Shown here piece by piece: positions 1 to 7,631 of a DNA stretch of 64,000 bases. Numbering within the stretch: the stretch's first letter is position 1; every line of letters starts with the position of its first letter. A model generated the notes under the pieces. That model made no database searches. It saw only the letters and a list, made by a program, of their open reading frames with translations, and had not been told where the DNA came from. The position numbers and the translations under genes were made by a program. The stretch comes from Alteromonas antoniana (GTDB lineage: Bacteria > Pseudomonadota > Gammaproteobacteria > Enterobacterales > Alteromonadaceae). The stretch is taken from positions 62,001 through 126,000 of the forward strand of contig NZ_JAESDH010000003.1 of assembly GCF_019249295.1 (NCBI RefSeq), in the 5' to 3' direction.

Positions 1-541
1 TGAGCTCCACTTTTACGACCTTGCCTAGCACTGACATATTTAGACCATTCTCAGCCCCAACCAATATAGGACTGACACTCATATTATCAGGAGAAAGAAT
101 CACTTCACCTCTTTCCCCCACACGAACTCTTCGAATAATAGCCTTGCCATCTCGTTTCAGAGCGTAGACTTTCCCTGCTTCGAGTTCTGTTGCCGAACCA
201 TCAATGGTTAGCCTGGCGCCTTCAGGTATGACTGGCATCATTGAATTATCCTCACTAACAATGATATTGAACGCCCCCTGCTCCACGTTCCACAGAGCGC
301 TGTTGAATTCGAAGGCAGGCACATTGAGGACCCCGGTTAATAGTCGCTCTCTCAACAGCTCAGAGAAGCTATACCCTGTCTCTTGGTGGATAGCAAAAAG
401 GTAATCAACTTCAGGCACTCTATTTTTGTCGTAAGCTTTAACCGTGCTTTCGTGCCACGGATACTTTTTGCAAAAGTCCTTTCTCGTGATGTGTTTTCCA
501 CGCAGCGCTTTCACCCACTGACAAAATTCTTCAGTATTCAT
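1..541 (-). CDS. S24/LexA-like repressor (C-terminus off the left edge)
   Basis: Reading the minus strand from the ATG at 541 gives an open frame of 180 codons that runs off the window edge. The first ~70 residues are a basic, helical, probably DNA-binding part. From about residue 95 the protein looks like the S24 peptidase fold of LexA, UmuD and phage CI: the Ser motif is DNSMMP (Ser100), followed by EAGKVYALKRDGKAIIRRV and a later LSPDNMSVSPILV segment. Where LexA has the catalytic Lys, this protein seems to have Arg (IIRRV), and no obvious Ala-Gly cleavage site precedes the Ser. It may therefore bind DNA without RecA-stimulated self-cleavage; that is inference. It is divergent from the MazEF-like pair and is the only classical repressor candidate seen here. 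The C-terminal end is not visible. Confidence 0.75.
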   Translation of the reverse strand, partial: MNTEEFCQWVKALRGKHITRKDFCKKYPWHESTVKAYDKNRVPEVDYLFAIHQETGYSFSELLRERLLTGVLNVPAFEFNSALWNVEQGAFNIIVSEDNSMMPVIPEGARLTIDGSATELEAGKVYALKRDGKAIIRRVRVGERGEVILSPDNMSVSPILVGAENGLNMSVLGKVVKVEL

Positions 542-570
542 ACATTTTTTAAAAAGGTAATAAAAGTGTG

Positions 571-592
571 GGTGGAAAGGTACCGCCACACC
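571..592. promoter_or_regulatory. Candidate operator of the S24-like repressor
   Basis: An imperfect palindrome GGTG-gaaa-GGTACC-gcca-CACC lies about 30-50 bases upstream of the repressor start at 541. Its central GGTACC and outer GGTG/CACC are perfectly symmetric. The position suits autoregulation, but no second copy was seen to support it. Confidence 0.3.
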
Positions 593-666
593 AATCAATA
601 CGCAAGCACCACTGATTTTTTCAACTTAAGCCTCTATCCAGAATGAGGTAGAAAATCACATAGAAC

Positions 667-723
667 GTACCAACATAGTTGCAACATAAGCGTAGTGTGT
701 TAGTGTACATATATTGTTGGTAC
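667..723. promoter_or_regulatory. Inverted repeat in front of the MazEF-like pair
   Basis: GTACCAACA (667-675) and TGTTGGTAC (715-723) are perfect 9-base inverted repeats separated by 39 bases, ending 15 bases before the antitoxin start. MazE-type antitoxins usually bind palindromic DNA in their own promoter, so this is a plausible autoregulatory site. The spacer also contains a short direct repeat (GTGTGTTAGTGTA). Confidence 0.4.
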
Positions 724-737
724 TTAAAGTGCTTTTT

Positions 738-995
738 ATGGAAACTGTAATTCGCAAATATGGCAATTCAAAAGGCGTAATTATCCCTGCTGCCTTGCTA
801 AAAGAATTGAACCTTGATGTTAATGAAAAAATTGACGTTAAAGTGGAGAATGGCCGGATAATCATAGCGCCGGTGCGCAAGCCTGAGTACCCCCTTGAGG
901 AACTGCTGGCTCAGTGTAGCCAGAAAGCGATGATCTTGTCTGATGAAGACAAAACATGGTTGACCGATTCACCTGCTAACAAAGAGGCGCCATAG
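738..995 (+). CDS. mazE: MazE-like antitoxin (AbrB/SpoVT fold)
   Basis: The 85-residue protein begins METVIRKYGNSKGVIIPAAL, the typical swapped-hairpin AbrB DNA-binding fold of MazE (pattern IxKxGNSxGxxIP). An acidic C-terminal tail would bind and neutralise the toxin. The ATG at 738 is preferred to the TTG at 714, because the family starts only a few residues before the conserved strand. The stop codon TAG (993-995) overlaps the GTG start of the next gene by one base, so the two are translationally coupled as in type II toxin-antitoxin operons. Confidence 0.85.
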   Translation: METVIRKYGNSKGVIIPAALLKELNLDVNEKIDVKVENGRIIIAPVRKPEYPLEELLAQCSQKAMILSDEDKTWLTDSPANKEAP

Positions 996-1333
996 TGGTT
1001 AAGAAGTATATTCCGGCTCGTGGTGACATCGTTTTAACCCTCGCCCCCCACTCTGCGATTGTCGAGCAAGCCGACAAAAGACCTGCACTGGTTTTGTCAC
1101 CAGAATCGTTTAACAGGCAGATCCAACTTGCCCTGGTCGCACCTATTACCTCTACAGTTAGAGGACATGGCTTTGAAGTAAGCCTGGGCGATAGGACCCA
1201 AACAAAAGGGGTTGTTCTCTGCCAGCAGATGAAGACCATTGGTTATGACTATCGAGGTGTTCAGTTCGTTGAACAAGCGCCTCAGAATGTTATCGACGAA
1301 GCGCTGGCGCGGGTTCGTGCGCTAATAAGCTAA
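995..1333 (+). CDS. mazF: MazF-like endoribonuclease toxin
   Basis: The 112-residue protein has the PemK/MazF layout. An N-terminal RGDIVLTLAP strand precedes RPALVLSPESFN, then LALVAPITSTVRGHGFEV, then KGVVLCQQMKTIGYDYRG. The PARGD arginine and the S/T in PITST match MazF active-site positions. Members are sequence-specific mRNA interferases. It starts at GTG, coupled to the antitoxin stop. In a mobile element such a pair usually serves stabilisation or phage defence. Confidence 0.85.
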   Translation: MVKKYIPARGDIVLTLAPHSAIVEQADKRPALVLSPESFNRQIQLALVAPITSTVRGHGFEVSLGDRTQTKGVVLCQQMKTIGYDYRGVQFVEQAPQNVIDEALARVRALIS

Positions 1334-1346
1334 GGTAGGAGTCAGT

Positions 1347-1736
1347 ATGGAACTTTACAGAATTACTCATCACTATGATAGGGGCGATCAGTCGGTAGGC
1401 GTCCTTTCCGATATCGATCCAACACCGATGGCAGTGTATTGCCAGTTCATGGCAGAGGATTGGGTAGACGATTGTATATCCCTCTCCAATGAGGTAGTGG
1501 CGATTGCACTGACCCGGTTTTACGGTTGTCGTTTGGCCACTAAAACTGTGGGCGGAAAAGAGCTGGATATGTACTTTGCTCGTGAAAGCTCATGTGGTGA
1601 GATTTACAAAGACATGATGGAAAGCGGCTTGTTCGAGCGAGAAGGCTTGAAAGAATTTATTGTGCAAAATCACGACCAAGGCGTTGCTTTAATTGATGCT
1701 GAGAAAAAATTGCTAGTCGAGCAATTAACGCAATAG
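1347..1736 (+). CDS. Hypothetical protein (129 aa)
   Basis: Family not recognised. The protein is acidic and mixed alpha/beta, with no signal peptide or membrane segment. It follows mazF by 13 bases with a good ribosome-binding site (TAGGAG) and is followed closely by two more small genes, so 738-2206 looks like one operon. Its C-terminal half is predicted to be helical. Confidence 0.6.
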   Translation: MELYRITHHYDRGDQSVGVLSDIDPTPMAVYCQFMAEDWVDDCISLSNEVVAIALTRFYGCRLATKTVGGKELDMYFARESSCGEIYKDMMESGLFEREGLKEFIVQNHDQGVALIDAEKKLLVEQLTQ

Positions 1737-1748
1737 GATAAGCTGACC

Positions 1749-1949
1749 ATGGCCAAGTACCTTAAAATCACCTCCGCAGAACTGTTAGCGCTAATTGAAA
1801 CCGCTGAAACCTGTGATTCAATTGGCGGTGAACTGGCGTATGAAGCGGATGCTGCCATCAAAGCCTATAAGGCGGTCCTGAAGCGCAATGGAATGGCGAT
1901 AGTTAAGCCGTACGCGAAAGCTTCAAAACCAGACAGTATGAGAGAATAG
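1749..1949 (+). CDS. Hypothetical small protein (66 aa)
   Basis: A short cytoplasmic protein beginning MAKYLKITSAELLALIETAE, largely helical, with an Ala-rich middle (AYEADAAIKAYKAVLKRN). Family not recognised. It lies 12 bases after the preceding gene in the same operon. Confidence 0.5.
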   Translation: MAKYLKITSAELLALIETAETCDSIGGELAYEADAAIKAYKAVLKRNGMAIVKPYAKASKPDSMRE

Positions 1950-1957
1950 AGGCAAAG

Positions 1958-2206
1958 ATGAGCAAACGACTGTTCCCAGAGCTTGATAAACTGGCAGCTT
2001 CTAGTAGTGACATTGAACTGATTCGTAGTTTTCTTGGTGAACTAAACGATAAAGGCTATGAGTTCGGCCGCTGGGATGGTGCCACCTTCTATCCAGCAAA
2101 CCTTGAGTTAGACAAAGTTATCCATAAGCATTTTGATATTGATCTTACTAAGGTCGAGCACGAGCGCAGGCTGGTGTTAGCGCAATTCAACACACAAAAA
2201 GAGTAA
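1958..2206 (+). CDS. Hypothetical small protein (82 aa)
   Basis: Begins MSKRLFPELDKLAASSSDIE and contains an aromatic middle segment (KGYEFGRWDGATFYPAN). It is soluble and of unknown function. The start follows the previous stop by 8 bases with GAGGCAAAG as ribosome-binding region. Confidence 0.55.
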   Translation: MSKRLFPELDKLAASSSDIELIRSFLGELNDKGYEFGRWDGATFYPANLELDKVIHKHFDIDLTKVEHERRLVLAQFNTQKE

Positions 2207-2211
2207 ATGTC

Positions 2212-2371
2212 ATGAGCCGACTGAAGGATAGACTTGGAGCTTTGCCAGAAAAAACACCTTTTTAACGAGGACAAGAGGCTGCTACGAAAGGAAAAAGCAC
2301 ACCCAGCCTCCCAACTCCCGATAGCTCGTGGGCAGAAAGACTTTATTATCGGGGCTTTCAATCTCAGCTAA
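2212..2371 (+). pseudogene. Small gene with an apparent +1 frameshift
   Basis: The ATG at 2212 opens MSRLKDRLGALPEKTPF and stops at a TAA created in a run of five T (CCTTTTTAA, about 2258-2266). Removing one T would continue the frame as FNEDKRLLRKEKAHPASQ onwards to the TAA at 2369-2371, a basic protein of about 52 residues. The downstream frame is open and well composed, so a single-base indel is the simplest reading. A sequencing error, a dead gene or programmed slippage all fit. Confidence 0.35.
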
Positions 2372-2386
2372 GATGAGGAATAAACA

Positions 2387-2500
2387 GTGAATTTGACGGA
2401 TTTCGAAATATTAGGACTTAATCTGGGCGGGTTGTTCGTGGTGCTGCCGCTGCTTGCCCTTCTAATCGCACTCCTATGGCGTGTTTCTCACAAAAAATAG
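2387..2500 (+). CDS. Single-pass small membrane protein (37 aa)
   Basis: A GTG start at 2387, preceded by GATGAGGAA, encodes MNLTDFEILGLNLGGLFVVL and continues as a hydrophobic run ending in WRVSHKK. That gives one transmembrane helix of about 20 residues with a positive C-terminal end, typical of a small inner-membrane protein. Function unknown. The good ribosome-binding site and composition support it despite its size. Confidence 0.5.
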   Translation: MNLTDFEILGLNLGGLFVVLPLLALLIALLWRVSHKK

Positions 2501-2608
2501 ATGACTTGAATCAACACCAGCTCTATGGCGGTGGACTCACCCAAGCAAGAGCAACCCTGGCAAGGCTGAGAGTGAGCTTATTAAAACAAACCAAGGAAGA
2601 ACTTTGTT

Positions 2609-3112
2609 ATGAAGATGATAACCAAGCTAGGCATTTTAAGCGTCATACTTTTATTCATGCCCCCTACATTTGCTGAATTCCATTCAGAAGACAGTATCGA
2701 CGAGAAGCATAGAGAGGTCAGAACAAAACGATATACTGAGGATATCAATGGAGACCAACTCCAGTTAGGCTTTCTGTGCAAAGAATTGTCACCGGAAATA
2801 AAAATCTTGGGGATTACATTCGGCTCAGATACCTACATCGCCCCAGCTCGACAATCAGTGCGCCTGAAAGTCAAAGTTGATGACGGCATCACCTACCCCC
2901 TTTACGGCTCAATGAGCACTATGGGCTCGATGGATTTAGACTCTACGAATAGCGGCTGGGCACAGCAACCTTCAATGCAGTTGTTAAACGAGCTTAGAAC
3001 TGGAGACAGGGCGCAGGTCATTGTCTACACAGATAGCGTAGAAATTGAGGGAGAATTTTCGCTATCTGGTGCAAGGGCAGCCATTGACGATGTCGTTGCT
3101 GCTTGCACTTGA
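2609..3112 (+). CDS. Exported hypothetical protein (167 aa)
   Basis: The N-terminus MKMITKLGILSVILLFMPPTFA is a Sec signal peptide with probable cleavage after TFA, so the mature protein is periplasmic or secreted. The mature part is beta-rich with two cysteines (LGFLCKELS and VVAACT) that could form a disulfide. Family not recognised. It converges on the nuclease gene at 3222, with a strong hairpin between them. Confidence 0.65.
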   Translation: MKMITKLGILSVILLFMPPTFAEFHSEDSIDEKHREVRTKRYTEDINGDQLQLGFLCKELSPEIKILGITFGSDTYIAPARQSVRLKVKVDDGITYPLYGSMSTMGSMDLDSTNSGWAQQPSMQLLNELRTGDRAQVIVYTDSVEIEGEFSLSGARAAIDDVVAACT

Positions 3113-3166
3113 GACTAGGAATTAATTTGGGCGTAATCGATGAGGGCGCAAAATAACCGGTCTGGC

Positions 3167-3200
3167 CCTGTTCTAAGGAAAATGTTGCCCTTAGAACAGG
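3167..3200. terminator. 12-bp hairpin between convergent genes
   Basis: CCTGTTCTAAGG (3167-3178) pairs perfectly with CCTTAGAACAGG (3189-3200) around a 10-base loop, midway between the plus gene ending at 3112 and the minus gene ending at 3222. There is no clear T tract, so it may be a bidirectional terminator or a transcript-stabilising structure. Confidence 0.55.
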
Positions 3201-3221
3201 TGAAAGAGTGAGAAACCAAAG

Positions 3222-4829
3222 CTACAGGCTAGAAATCTCCGCCCATGCATTCGCCAGACCCATCAGTTCCTCTCCATCTAATCGCGAGTTTTTTTTCAGG
3301 TTCTGGTAAACACTTCCTTCGCGCCTGCCTTCTGAGAATCTGCCAAACAAGCTGCCTTTTGCGTAACGATTGTAAAGGCGTCGATACTTTTCGTTACACT
3401 CTACCGTCGCTTGCTGACAAGCGTCGGCGATATGAATGGAACAAAACAAGTAATGTTCAGATTCAATTTTTTTGGCCGTTGTATGTAGCAGCTGATAAGC
3501 CTCAGGCGAGGTTTTCGATAAATGCTCCCACTCTGACGGGAAAAAATAGGCAGCCTCTCGAGAGCCGGTAGTAATCAACGTTACCGCGCCCGGAAGAGTG
3601 CCCGATAAGACAAGACCAGGACGCCCGGTCTCTTTAACGACGTCGGCCAGTTTATCGGTTTCCGTCTGCGTTGGGAGCGTCCCTTTCACTTCCACCCACG
3701 CATTCAGAGCTGGCAAGTAGAAATCCGGCAGATAATAACCATGCCTGGTAGAGAAAAACTCCGTTTCGTAACGCCACTCCAAGCCCATTTTGTCGAAAAA
3801 GTAAGCGTACTTAGCCTCAAGACGAGAACGAAATAGCAACCCCTGGTAGACAGTTGGCTGCGGCGCATACCCTCCCCGCTCATTTTGGACAGGCTGATAG
3901 TTTTCAGGCTCTGACAGGGCCATCTTCAAATCTGAGAATGCACGGTAAAATGCGCTGGTGGACTTTAAACCTGGAAAGGGTTCCAATAGCTTACTGAACT
4001 GCCCTTTCGCTGCTCGACTTGCAACCTCTCCGGCCCCGGGGTCGTTAAAGTCGATGACAGCGTTTGCAATTGCAATATCTTTAAAGTGCTCACTCTTGAC
4101 TATGATCTGCTGTGCGGCGGCCACGGGCAACTGATTAAGCAATTGCGTGCACCCTTTTACCTGGTTATCCACCAGCTGTGTGATTAGGTAGATATCAATG
4201 AGTGACAACTCGTCTGGCAGTGTGAAGTCGACACCCTTGTTGTTGAATCGTAGCCAGGATTTGTAGCTGCATATCACCGATTCAAAACTGGGCTCGCTGA
4301 AGAACGTCGCCATCATCAGCTCATTGAACTCCCAGTCAAGTGGACCCAACGTGTCTGTGAAGTGACTGAGTAATTCGCTGAACGGGTAGTTACGCGGAAC
4401 CTCCCGATACGCATGCCATAGCTGATTGATAAGCGGCGCAGCGTTGCTATCGTGGCTGAGCTCAAAACTGTCAAAGTGAGGTTCAGAGCGGATAAGTTGC
4501 TTCAGGGTTTCGTCGACCACCCTTTCGCTCCGGTCGATAAACATCCACGCAATACTGTTTTCGTCTGGTAATGCTTTGATGTTGCTCTCAAGCCGGTCGA
4601 CGATTTGATGTTTTGTGGCCAGAAGCTCAGAGAAGTGTGAATCCGAATTGTCATGGCCTTTTGACTCCCTCGATAGCTCTTCCCAGTTGGTGTTAAACAC
4701 CACTTTTGCATAAAAGTCATGGATGTCACGTTTCTTATGTAAAAGCTTGAAAGGGCCGAATCGGAGTTTTGATTCAAGAAAGTAAGCACTTTCTTTTATG
4801 GCAGGCAGCTGCTCAGGTCGTACAATCAT
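3222..4829 (-). CDS. PD-(D/E)xK nuclease domain protein (535 aa)
   Basis: From about residue 325 the protein shows the layout of a phage-type PD-(D/E)xK endonuclease: FRSRLEAKYAYFFDKMGLEW, then YLPDFYLPALNAWVEVKG, giving the catalytic Asp (LPDF) and Glu-x-Lys (VEVKG). The first ~320 residues are helical and unrecognised; a further helical C-terminal part has four cysteines. Similar cores occur in phage and mobile-element nucleases that cut DNA. It is monocistronic on the minus strand. The substrate cannot be read from sequence; DNA processing or defence are both possible. Confidence 0.7.
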   Translation of the reverse strand: MIVRPEQLPAIKESAYFLESKLRFGPFKLLHKKRDIHDFYAKVVFNTNWEELSRESKGHDNSDSHFSELLATKHQIVDRLESNIKALPDENSIAWMFIDRSERVVDETLKQLIRSEPHFDSFELSHDSNAAPLINQLWHAYREVPRNYPFSELLSHFTDTLGPLDWEFNELMMATFFSEPSFESVICSYKSWLRFNNKGVDFTLPDELSLIDIYLITQLVDNQVKGCTQLLNQLPVAAAQQIIVKSEHFKDIAIANAVIDFNDPGAGEVASRAAKGQFSKLLEPFPGLKSTSAFYRAFSDLKMALSEPENYQPVQNERGGYAPQPTVYQGLLFRSRLEAKYAYFFDKMGLEWRYETEFFSTRHGYYLPDFYLPALNAWVEVKGTLPTQTETDKLADVVKETGRPGLVLSGTLPGAVTLITTGSREAAYFFPSEWEHLSKTSPEAYQLLHTTAKKIESEHYLFCSIHIADACQQATVECNEKYRRLYNRYAKGSLFGRFSEGRREGSVYQNLKKNSRLDGEELMGLANAWAEISSL

Positions 4830-5219
4830 ATTGATATTCCTGTTCTGGTCTTGGAGCTTGCAGCTAACTCACGACCAGCATCCAATATGATGTCGTTGTC
4901 GTGATAAATAATGAAATGAAGTTGAGATAATTGGGCTTGCCGATGCTGCCGGTTAGGATGGATCTCAGAACACCACACACCAATAAATTACCGCGTCGTG
5001 GAGTTTCTTGCAAGTGAGCTGTGGATCCTGGGCAACCGGACTACATGGAGGCCATTATTGACGGAGGACAATGTATTGTTGCGGCTACCTACCCCACCCA
5101 CTCGCCATGCTGCATAAATGAACGGAAATTGGTCAAATTTGGTCGGTGAACTGCTATCAGATACAATCAAGGTCAACGGAATGTTACTTACCATTTTTGA
5201 TGCCCCAAGGACTCGCGAC
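4830..5219. other. Divergent intergenic region
   Basis: 390 bases between the minus-strand nuclease and the plus-strand SHOCT protein. No convincing gene, repeat or terminator was seen. Frames entering it from 5118 (+) and 5353 (-) lack codon character, so it probably holds only the two divergent promoters, neither of which has a clear -35/-10 pair. Confidence 0.4.
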
Positions 5220-6152
5220 ATGAAGCTGACTTCTACTCTTCTCTTTTTCTCGTTACTCGCCTTCCAGGTCAATGCCACCTCTCCTTCATCAGAAAAATTG
5301 ATATCGCCAAAGACAGAGCCCGTATCTAATGGATTCCGTGATGTCGACGTCACCTACTGGCCGTTGACCGAAGACTTACAGGTGGAGATTCATAACCTCA
5401 ACTATGAGATTGAAATGGCCTTTGGCCCCGAGCGTCCGTGGTGGGATGTGTTTGAGCTGCTAGATATCCAGGATAACGTCCGGATAAGCTTCGCACCAAC
5501 ACTGCGAATAGGTAGAGAGGTTCGTGCTATTGTAAATGATGAGGGGATACGGCTTTCTCAAACCTATGACGATATGTCGATAAACGGTGAAGTTATCCCC
5601 CATCGGAGATTCTCAAACTTTTTCAGCAATGGCCCTAGAAATGATCTCTTTTCATCAACAGTAGAGCATGCCGTCTTGCACGGAATTCCAATCGACGTGA
5701 AATACACCTCCTACCGAACCGAATTTGGTCAACCTGCCCATGAAGGTGAAGTTGTGCACGTGGCCTTGGACACAACGTTGATTAGCGAACAACTTAAACG
5801 GCAGAAGCGGGAAACAGAAGGAAAAGTCGCTGAGTTGAATGAACAAAATCAAGATGAACTCAATGGTCAAAAGCCGCTAGCGTTACTCGGCAATGCATCA
5901 ATTTGGCTAGCATTCATTGCAGGGTTGTACTTCGGATATGTCCTTTTTAGATGGGCTCTTCGTAAATTGATGGATGTAGCCGAAAAGATCTCAACAACTT
6001 CAAGAGGGATTGTTACCGAGTTGAAAGACACTTCAACAAAGAAAAGGGCCCTAGACGAGTCGTCTGCACTAAAGCAATGGGCAGAGTTGCGAGATCAGGG
6101 AGAAATTACGCAAGAAGAATTCGAGAAGAAAAAGGCAGACCTATTCAGGTAA
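5220..6152 (+). CDS. Exported/membrane SHOCT-domain protein (310 aa)
   Basis: Starting at the ATG at 5220 gives a signal peptide MKLTSTLLFFSLLAFQVNA; an upstream ATG at 5118 would bury it. A mainly beta extracytoplasmic domain of about 200 residues follows, then a short charged helix, one transmembrane segment (ASIWLAFIAGLYFGYVLFRW), and a cytoplasmic tail ending in a SHOCT motif (LKQWAELRDQGEITQEEF plus KKKADLF). SHOCT is a short C-terminal oligomerisation motif seen on many membrane proteins. Function unknown. Confidence 0.7.
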   Translation: MKLTSTLLFFSLLAFQVNATSPSSEKLISPKTEPVSNGFRDVDVTYWPLTEDLQVEIHNLNYEIEMAFGPERPWWDVFELLDIQDNVRISFAPTLRIGREVRAIVNDEGIRLSQTYDDMSINGEVIPHRRFSNFFSNGPRNDLFSSTVEHAVLHGIPIDVKYTSYRTEFGQPAHEGEVVHVALDTTLISEQLKRQKRETEGKVAELNEQNQDELNGQKPLALLGNASIWLAFIAGLYFGYVLFRWALRKLMDVAEKISTTSRGIVTELKDTSTKKRALDESSALKQWAELRDQGEITQEEFEKKKADLFR

Positions 6153-6169
6153 GTCTGCCCGGACAGTCA

Positions 6170-7588
6170 TTACGCGGCAATATCATCAGGTACCGAGCTG
6201 AAGTTATCTGCCACCAGCATTTCAGCCATATTGGGGCAAACCGCGTTCCCGCATCGAGCTACCTGTTTGTATTTGGGCCACCGGTTACCTTTAGAGTCGT
6301 AGGTAATTTGGTATGTTTCGGGGAATGCCTGGGCAGCGAATAGCTCGTGGGGCTCCAGCATCCTCAGGCCAATATCCACAATTTGATACCGTTCACCTTT
6401 TATGGTTACCAGTGCAAACCGATGCTTTGTGGTTACGGTTTGCAAAGGCTCATTCAGGGCATGCCCATAATTGGTACCATAGTATTTCAACATGAACGCC
6501 CTCACCTCTGCATGATGAAAGCCCCCTGCAGATATCGTATGCAGTGGTGAGTCGGTGCGATGCCCTACGTTGGTCCCTCGCATTTTCATAATGTGACTGG
6601 TTACCAGAGCAAAATGACCGCCTTTCACCTGAGCGCAAATTGTTCGCAATGGCTCATCTGCGGCCATATTTCGTTGACTTGAGGCATTCGCGCACTCTGT
6701 AATAAACGGTATTGCCGCGGCCTCCGGGACCACAAACGGCTCATCATTTAAAACGAACTTTTCGATCCCTTTAGCGATGCGTTGCATAGTTTTCTCTGCA
6801 AGAGGCCGCTTCCGATTGAAAATGGAGCGAACTGGCAAGCTCCAGTCGATAATATCTGCAGCCGTCCGGAATGGCTTCAAGCCTTTACCACTGCCGTGGG
6901 TAGGCTTCCTCCAAATGATAGGTTTTCCATCATTTCGGGCTATCAAAAATAGGCGCTTTCTCGTAGTTGGGGCGCCATAGTCGCAGGCTGACAATAATCG
7001 CCACTCTATCTGGTACCCGAGACCTCGGCGAATAGCTTTGTAGATTGATAACTTGCGTTTGATGTCAAAGCTGGTGCGAAACAGAGCCTGGTAGATATCT
7101 TTCATTGCAGGATGTTGCGCAGGCAGGCCCGTTGATAGCGCTTTTATAAAACCGTCAAAGGTCTCGCCGCGGCGTTCGGAACAGGGGCGCCCATCTACAA
7201 CGGGGCCCCACGTAACAAACTCTTCGACATTTTCAAGCATCAGAACCCGCACCGGCACTTGCGCTGCCCAGTTGATAGCAACCCATGCCAAGCCACGAAT
7301 ATTCTTATCAAGGGGCGTTGATCCCTTCGCCTAACTGAAGTGCTTGCAGTCAGGGCTGAACCAAGCAAGTCCAACCGGGCGACCGGCGCAGGCCATTATC
7401 GGATCCACGTCCCATACACTTTCGCAATAATGGGTAGTCTCAGGGTGATTCAGCTTATGCATTTCGATGGCATCGGGATCATGATTAATCGCGATATCCA
7501 CCTTGCGTTGCAACCCCATTTCCATACCGGTGCTCGCGCCACCGGCACCGGCGAAGTTATCAACCACAATCTCGTTAGGTTTTAACAT
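6170..7588 (-). pseudogene. C5-cytosine DNA methyltransferase interrupted by an in-frame amber codon
   Basis: Read through, this is a ~470-residue Dcm-type methyltransferase closely related to the one at 40142-41611. Motif I is FAGAGGAS, motif IV is the subfamily form WFSPDCKHFS instead of PCQ, and ENVEEF is motif VI. A TAG at 7331-7333 follows HFS, where the paralogue has Lys; the frame then continues unchanged (AKGSTPLDKNIRGLAW). A single A-to-T change (AAG to TAG) explains it. The 85-residue N-terminal piece lacks most of the enzyme; a TTG at 7291 could restart translation of the rest, but without motifs I and IV. It lies directly behind the N6-adenine methyltransferase at 7621. It is either a recent nonsense mutation or a suppressed codon. 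Confidence 0.8.
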
Positions 7589-7614
7589 TATGATTTCCCT
7601 GTAGGTGCTACTGG

Positions 7615-7631
7615 GAGCGGCTATGCCGCTC
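7615..7631 (-). promoter_or_regulatory. Hairpin between the two methyltransferase genes
   Basis: GAGCGGC and GCCGCTC form a perfect 7-bp stem with a 3-base loop that contains the TAG stop of the upstream N6-methyltransferase gene. It sits about 30 bases before the start of the C5 gene, so it could affect RNA processing or coupling. There is no T tract. Confidence 0.4.

Noticed and set aside
204..646. Two plus-strand open frames at the left edge
   Set aside because: They are antisense to the S24-like repressor, whose minus-strand frame carries recognisable motifs.
1337..1343. GTAGGAG considered as a copy of the CTCCTAC leader motif
   Set aside because: It is on the sense strand and acts as an ordinary ribosome-binding site for the gene at 1347; no hairpin or GCGAGG.
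4988..5353. Minus-strand 121-codon open frame
   Set aside because: It covers the start and signal peptide of the SHOCT gene on the other strand and has no ribosome-binding site or protein-like pattern.
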